From Hylemonella sp. UBA6679 (GTDB lineage Bacteria > Pseudomonadota > Gammaproteobacteria > Burkholderiales > Burkholderiaceae_C), in assembly GCA_002454975.1 (NCBI GenBank), contig DKJZ01000096.1:1-26903 (forward strand): a stretch of DNA of 26,903 nt. Direction: 5' to 3'. A program made the position numbers and the translations under genes. Numbering within the stretch: position 1 is the stretch's first letter; each line of letters opens with the position of its first letter. Below the pieces are notes generated by a model. That model saw only the letters and a program-made list of their open reading frames with translations. It had not been told where the DNA came from and made no database searches. Of this stretch, positions 24,167 to 26,903 are shown in pieces.

Positions 24167-24802
24167 ATGAACGCGCAAACCCAGCGCCTGCTTTTGCAGG
24201 GCCGTGCCGGGGCCATTGAGGCTTTGCTGGACGAGCCCGCAGGCGCGGTATCCCTAGGCACAGCCATTGTGGCGCACCCGCACCCTTTGTTTGGCGGCAC
24301 CATGGACAACAAGGTGGTGCAGACCTTGGCGCGTGCTTTTGTGCAGCGGGGCTGGCGCACCGTACGGTTTAATTTCCGAGGTGTTGGCCAAACGCAAGGT
24401 GCGCACGATGAGGGCCGCGGCGAAACCGACGATTTCCTCGATGTGGTGACGCAAACAGCGCCTGAAGGCACGCTGGCTTTGGCCGGTTTTTCGTTTGGTT
24501 CGTTTGTGATGAGCCGGGCGCTCATGCAACTGTGGCCGCAGCGTGAGGTGGCCAAGCTGGTGCTGGTGGGCACGGCTGCGAGCCGCTTTGAGGTGGCGGC
24601 TTTGCCCGCTGATTTGCACGACAGAACCTTGGTGGTGCACGGTGAAAACGACGACACCGTGGCCTTGGCCAGTGTGATGGACTGGGCGCGGCCACAAAAC
24701 CTGCCCGTCACGGTGGTGCCGCAAGGCGGCCACTTCTTCCATGGACAATTACCCCTTTTGAAAAGCCTGGTGGTGCGTCATCTCTCAGCCCGAGTCGACT
24801 GA
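24167..24802 (+). CDS. Alpha/beta hydrolase (small serine hydrolase)
   Basis: 211-aa alpha/beta-hydrolase. The nucleophile elbow is GFSFGS. The strand-3 motif AHPHPLFGGTMDNKVV and the FNFRGVGQTQGAHDEGRGE segment place it in a well-known proteobacterial subgroup of unknown substrate. The acid region is VVHGENDDTV and the catalytic His is in QGGHFFHGQ. ATG 24167 is taken as the start. A TTG at 24161, overlapping the preceding TGA, would add two residues and cannot be excluded. It lies between the ferredoxin gene and the carboxypeptidase gene on the same strand. Confidence 0.88.
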   Translation: MNAQTQRLLLQGRAGAIEALLDEPAGAVSLGTAIVAHPHPLFGGTMDNKVVQTLARAFVQRGWRTVRFNFRGVGQTQGAHDEGRGETDDFLDVVTQTAPEGTLALAGFSFGSFVMSRALMQLWPQREVAKLVLVGTAASRFEVAALPADLHDRTLVVHGENDDTVALASVMDWARPQNLPVTVVPQGGHFFHGQLPLLKSLVVRHLSARVD

Positions 24803-24829
24803 CCTTACCCCCGCCAACCCCACGCAACC

Positions 24830-25999
24830 ATGATGAAAAAATTTCTCTGCGCCCTGGCGCTGGCCTGTGCCTTGCCTGTGTGGTCGCAAGCCCAGCCGCA
24901 GCCGCCCGAGGTGGCTGCCCGCTCTTACCTGTTGCTGGATGTGACGGCCAACCAAATGCTGGCCGCCAAAGACATTGACGTTCCCATCGAGCAAGCCTCT
25001 TTGACCAAGCTGATGACGGCTTACCTGGTGTTTGATGCGCTCAAGCTCAAAAAAATCGACCTCAAGCAAACCTTGCCCGTGAGCGAGCGGGCCTGGCGCA
25101 TGCCGGGCTCACGCATGTTCATCGACCCGAAGATGAAGGTGCCGGTGGAGGACTTGATCAAAGGCATGATTGTTCAGTCGGGTAACGACGCCACGATTGC
25201 GCTGGCCGAAGGGGTGGGCGGCACGGTGGAGCGGTTTGTCGAGCTCATGAACGACCAGGCCAAGGTGCTGGGCATGACGTCGACCACGTACAAAAACCCA
25301 GAAGGCCTGACCCAGGCGGGCCACACCACCACCGCTCGCGATCTGAGTGTGTTGGCCTCGCGCTTGATGCGCGACTTTCCTCAGTACGTGCCTTATTACG
25401 CCATTCAGAAATACCGCTACGAGGGCACACCCAAGGCCAATGACAGCAACCGCAATCTGTTGCTGTTTCGTGACCCCAGTGTCGATGGCCTCAAAACCGG
25501 CCACACCGAAGCTGCCGGTTACTGCTTGATTGCGACCGCGCGCCGCGACGCGCCCAGCCTGGGCGCCAATGGCGCACCAGGCCCCAGGCGCTTGCTCAGC
25601 ATTGTGCTGGGCACGGTCAGCGAGCAAGCTCGCGCCAACGAGTCGCAAAAACTCTTGAACTGGGGCTACACGGCTTTTGACGCGGTCAAGCTCTTCGATG
25701 CGGGCCAGCCCGTGGTCACGCCCAAGGTCTGGAAAGGCACCCAGGCCACGGCCAAATTGGGTCGTCCGCAAGCCATTGTGGTGGCTGTGCCTGCTGGCTC
25801 AGCCGCAAAAATCTCCACGCAGGTGACCCGCCCAGAGCCGCTGGTCGCGCCAATAGCGGCAGGCCAGGCTGTGGGCACACTCAAGGTGGCGCTGGCTGAT
25901 CAGCCCTTGTTGGATGTGCCCCTGCTCGCGCTCGAGCCTGTGGATCAGGCAGGTGTGATGGGCCGAGCCTGGGACGCTGTGCGGCTGTGGATCAAGTGA
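24830..25999 (+). CDS. dacC: D-alanyl-D-alanine carboxypeptidase (PBP5/PBP6 type)
   Basis: 389-aa serine DD-carboxypeptidase of the S11 family that trims the terminal D-Ala from peptidoglycan stem peptides. It has a signal peptide (MMKKFLCALALACALPVWSQ, likely cleaved near residue 22) and all three motifs: Ser57-Leu-Thr-Lys60 (EQASLTKLMTAY), Ser117-Gly-Asn119 (VQSGNDAT) and Lys222-Thr-Gly224 (DGLKTGHTEAAG). The C-terminal beta domain ends in an amphipathic segment (GRAWDAVRLWIK), the usual membrane anchor. The choice between dacA and dacC as a name is not decidable from sequence. No clear ribosome-binding site precedes ATGATG. A GNRA-capped hairpin follows the stop. Confidence 0.93.
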   Translation: MMKKFLCALALACALPVWSQAQPQPPEVAARSYLLLDVTANQMLAAKDIDVPIEQASLTKLMTAYLVFDALKLKKIDLKQTLPVSERAWRMPGSRMFIDPKMKVPVEDLIKGMIVQSGNDATIALAEGVGGTVERFVELMNDQAKVLGMTSTTYKNPEGLTQAGHTTTARDLSVLASRLMRDFPQYVPYYAIQKYRYEGTPKANDSNRNLLLFRDPSVDGLKTGHTEAAGYCLIATARRDAPSLGANGAPGPRRLLSIVLGTVSEQARANESQKLLNWGYTAFDAVKLFDAGQPVVTPKVWKGTQATAKLGRPQAIVVAVPAGSAAKISTQVTRPEPLVAPIAAGQAVGTLKVALADQPLLDVPLLALEPVDQAGVMGRAWDAVRLWIK

Positions 26000-26003
26000 G
26001 ATT

Positions 26004-26031
26004 GGCCTCTGGGCGCAAGCCCAAACAGGCC
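26004..26031 (+). terminator. GNRA-capped hairpin after dacC, possible transcript end
   Basis: Outer stem GGCCT / AGGCC and inner stem TGGGC / GCCCA, with a GCAA tetraloop, begin 4 bases after the dacC stop. No T-run follows directly (CTTTTCG occurs 12 bases later), so it may be rho-assisted or a 3'-end stabiliser. Confidence 0.45.
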
Positions 26032-26067
26032 TGATCTGCAGGCTTTTCGCCTAGCAAGTTCATAAGC

Positions 26068-26076
26068 TGATACACT
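26068..26076 (+). promoter_or_regulatory. Candidate extended -10 promoter of rpsL-rpsG
   Basis: TG-A-TACACT matches an extended -10 element 68 bases before the rpsL ATG. The -35 side is poor. The predicted start is near 26083, just before the leader hairpin. Confidence 0.45.
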
Positions 26077-26085
26077 CGAGGGCTT

Positions 26086-26142
26086 TTCGGAATTTCCGAA
26101 GGGATTCACGTTTTCGTTTTAATCAAACGTTGAGGGACGTTT
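26086..26142 (+). promoter_or_regulatory. Structured rpsL leader presenting the ribosome-binding site in a hairpin loop
   Basis: Two dyads lie in the leader. TTCGGAA-T-TTCCGAA (26086-26100) is the first. AAACGT-TGAGGG-ACGTTT (26125-26142) is the second; its six-base loop is the Shine-Dalgarno sequence itself. The second ends 2 bases before the rpsL ATG. Whether this exposes or limits the site is unknown. Confidence 0.5.
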
Positions 26143-26144
26143 TA

Positions 26145-26522
26145 ATGCCAACCATTAACCAACTAGTGCGTCAGGGGCGCGAGGTCGAAACGACCAAATC
26201 CAAAAGCCCCGCGATGCAAAATTCTCCACAGCGTCGTGGTGTGTGCACCCGTGTGTACACCACAACGCCTAAGAAGCCTAACTCCGCTCTGCGTAAAGTT
26301 GCCAAAGTGCGCTTGACCAACGGTTTTGAGGTGATCTCCTACATCGGCGGTGAAGGCCACAACCTGCAGGAACACTCCGTGGTTCTCGTGCGCGGTGGTC
26401 GTGTCAAAGACTTGCCCGGTGTGCGTTACCACATTGTGCGTGGTTCGCTTGACTTGCAAGGCGTGAAAGACCGCAAGCAGTCGCGTTCCAAGTACGGCGC
26501 TAAGCGCCCCAAGAAGGCTTAA
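26145..26522 (+). CDS. rpsL: 30S ribosomal protein S12
   Basis: 125-aa ribosomal protein S12, which sits at the decoding centre. The whole sequence is the conserved family sequence, with GVCTRVYTTTPKKPNSALRK and VRGGRVKDLPGVRYHIVRG. The positions where streptomycin-resistance mutations are known carry the wild-type residues (Lys43 in PKKP and Lys88 in GRVKDLP). The start ATG 26145 has GAGGGA 7 bases upstream; the longer frame from 26130 is not needed. It is the first gene of the str operon (rpsL-rpsG-fusA-tuf in relatives). Confidence 0.99.
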   Translation: MPTINQLVRQGREVETTKSKSPAMQNSPQRRGVCTRVYTTTPKKPNSALRKVAKVRLTNGFEVISYIGGEGHNLQEHSVVLVRGGRVKDLPGVRYHIVRGSLDLQGVKDRKQSRSKYGAKRPKKA

Positions 26523-26539
26523 CAGCTGGATCATTCGGT

Positions 26540-26656
26540 GTTCGCCGCCTGGCTGGCGGTATGAACGTAGTGACCCGAAGCATCGCGCTGTAGTCAGCGG
26601 TTGTGGGTCGAGTAAGTGGGGGTTTTGATAACTCTCGCGGTGTTTGAAAAGACACC
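26540..26656 (+). promoter_or_regulatory. Structured rpsL-rpsG intercistronic region, possible S7 autoregulatory site
   Basis: The 157-base gap folds into three hairpins. One is GTTC-G-CCGCC / GGCGG-TAT-GAAC (26540-26566). The second has ACCC / GGGT enclosing CGCTG-TAGT-CAGCG (26573-26608). The third is GGTGT / ACACC (26639-26656). In E. coli ribosomal protein S7 represses its operon by binding the rpsL-rpsG gap; the same position here suggests a similar element, but no sequence motif was matched. Confidence 0.5.
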
Positions 26657-26679
26657 AACTGAAGCAATTGAGGTGAAAT

Positions 26680-26903
26680 ATGCCACGTCGTCGCGAAGTC
26701 CCTAAACGTGAAATCCTGCCGGATCCAAAGTTCGGTAATGTCGAGCTCTCCAAGTTCATGAACGTGATCATGGAAGGCGGCAAAAAAGCGGTTGCCGAGC
26801 GCATCATTTACGGTGCCCTTGAGCAGATCGAAAAGAAAACTGGCAAAGACCCGCTGGAAGCTTTCAGTGTTGCCATCAACAACGTCAAGCCCATGGTGGA
26901 AGT
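26680..26903 (+). CDS. rpsG: 30S ribosomal protein S7 (partial, C-terminus beyond window)
   Basis: The first 74 codons of ribosomal protein S7, which nucleates assembly of the 30S head and binds its own mRNA in E. coli. The sequence is unmistakable: MPRRREVPKREILPDPKFGN, then KFMNVIMEGGKKAVAERIIY and GALEQIEKKTGKDPLEAFSV, running to NNVKPMVE at the window edge. GAGGTG lies 4 bases before the ATG. It is preceded by the structured intercistronic region after rpsL. Confidence 0.98.
   Translation, partial: MPRRREVPKREILPDPKFGNVELSKFMNVIMEGGKKAVAERIIYGALEQIEKKTGKDPLEAFSVAINNVKPMVE

Overview
The window is a stretch of bacterial chromosome made mostly of housekeeping genes. It most likely comes from a betaproteobacterium of the order Burkholderiales, probably Comamonadaceae. 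That placement rests on the GatB start (GFETHAQLST), the gatCAB / mreBCD-mrdA neighbourhood, the HemJ/HemB pair, a Cys-poor metal site in HemB, and small AT-rich palindromes of the GCTATT...AATAGC type. It is an inference from remembered family sequences, since no search was run. Both ends cut genes: gatB on the left and rpsG on the right. I saw no tRNA, rRNA, CRISPR array, insertion sequence or prophage.

Layout. 1-2913 (minus): gatC-gatA-gatB, the amidotransferase that corrects misacylated tRNA. 3124-7583 (plus): mreB-mreC-mreD-mrdA, the rod-shape elongasome, without an adjoining rodA. 7587-9087 (minus): an isolated tadE/tadG-like pair whose last stop codon lies 3 bases from the mrdA stop. 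9181-9948 (minus): a TSUP (TauE/SafE) permease. Its start codon directly follows a near-perfect intrinsic terminator that ends a possible structured RNA at 9951-10075. 10168-13651 (minus): a GMC oxidoreductase and methylmalonate-semialdehyde dehydrogenase (mmsA), separated by a large inverted repeat. mmsA is divergent from a LysR regulator at 13751-14686, and a clear operator/promoter lies between them.

14705-16724 (minus): a crotonase, MaoC and SDR operon that looks like CoA-linked acyl or aromatic catabolism. 16826-19652 (plus): a translationally coupled run of DsbA-like isomerase, dienelactone hydrolase, exported amidohydrolase and LON-domain protein. 19719-21821 (minus): a CorA-type transporter and hemB. 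21994-22090 (plus): a candidate small RNA with an extended -10 promoter, three hairpins, an anti-Shine-Dalgarno loop and an oligo-U terminator. 22167-25999 (plus): hemJ, a VanZ-like membrane protein, a thioredoxin-like [2Fe-2S] ferredoxin, an alpha/beta hydrolase and a D-Ala-D-Ala carboxypeptidase (PBP5/6 type). 26145-end (plus): rpsL-rpsG, the start of the str operon, with a structured leader and a structured intercistronic region.

The protein-coding content is mostly recognisable. The least-explained material is non-coding: the candidate RNAs at 21994-22090 and 9951-10075, and the 77-base hairpin at 11987-12063 whose G.U pattern favours a plus-strand transcript. None of these could be matched to a named RNA family by eye.
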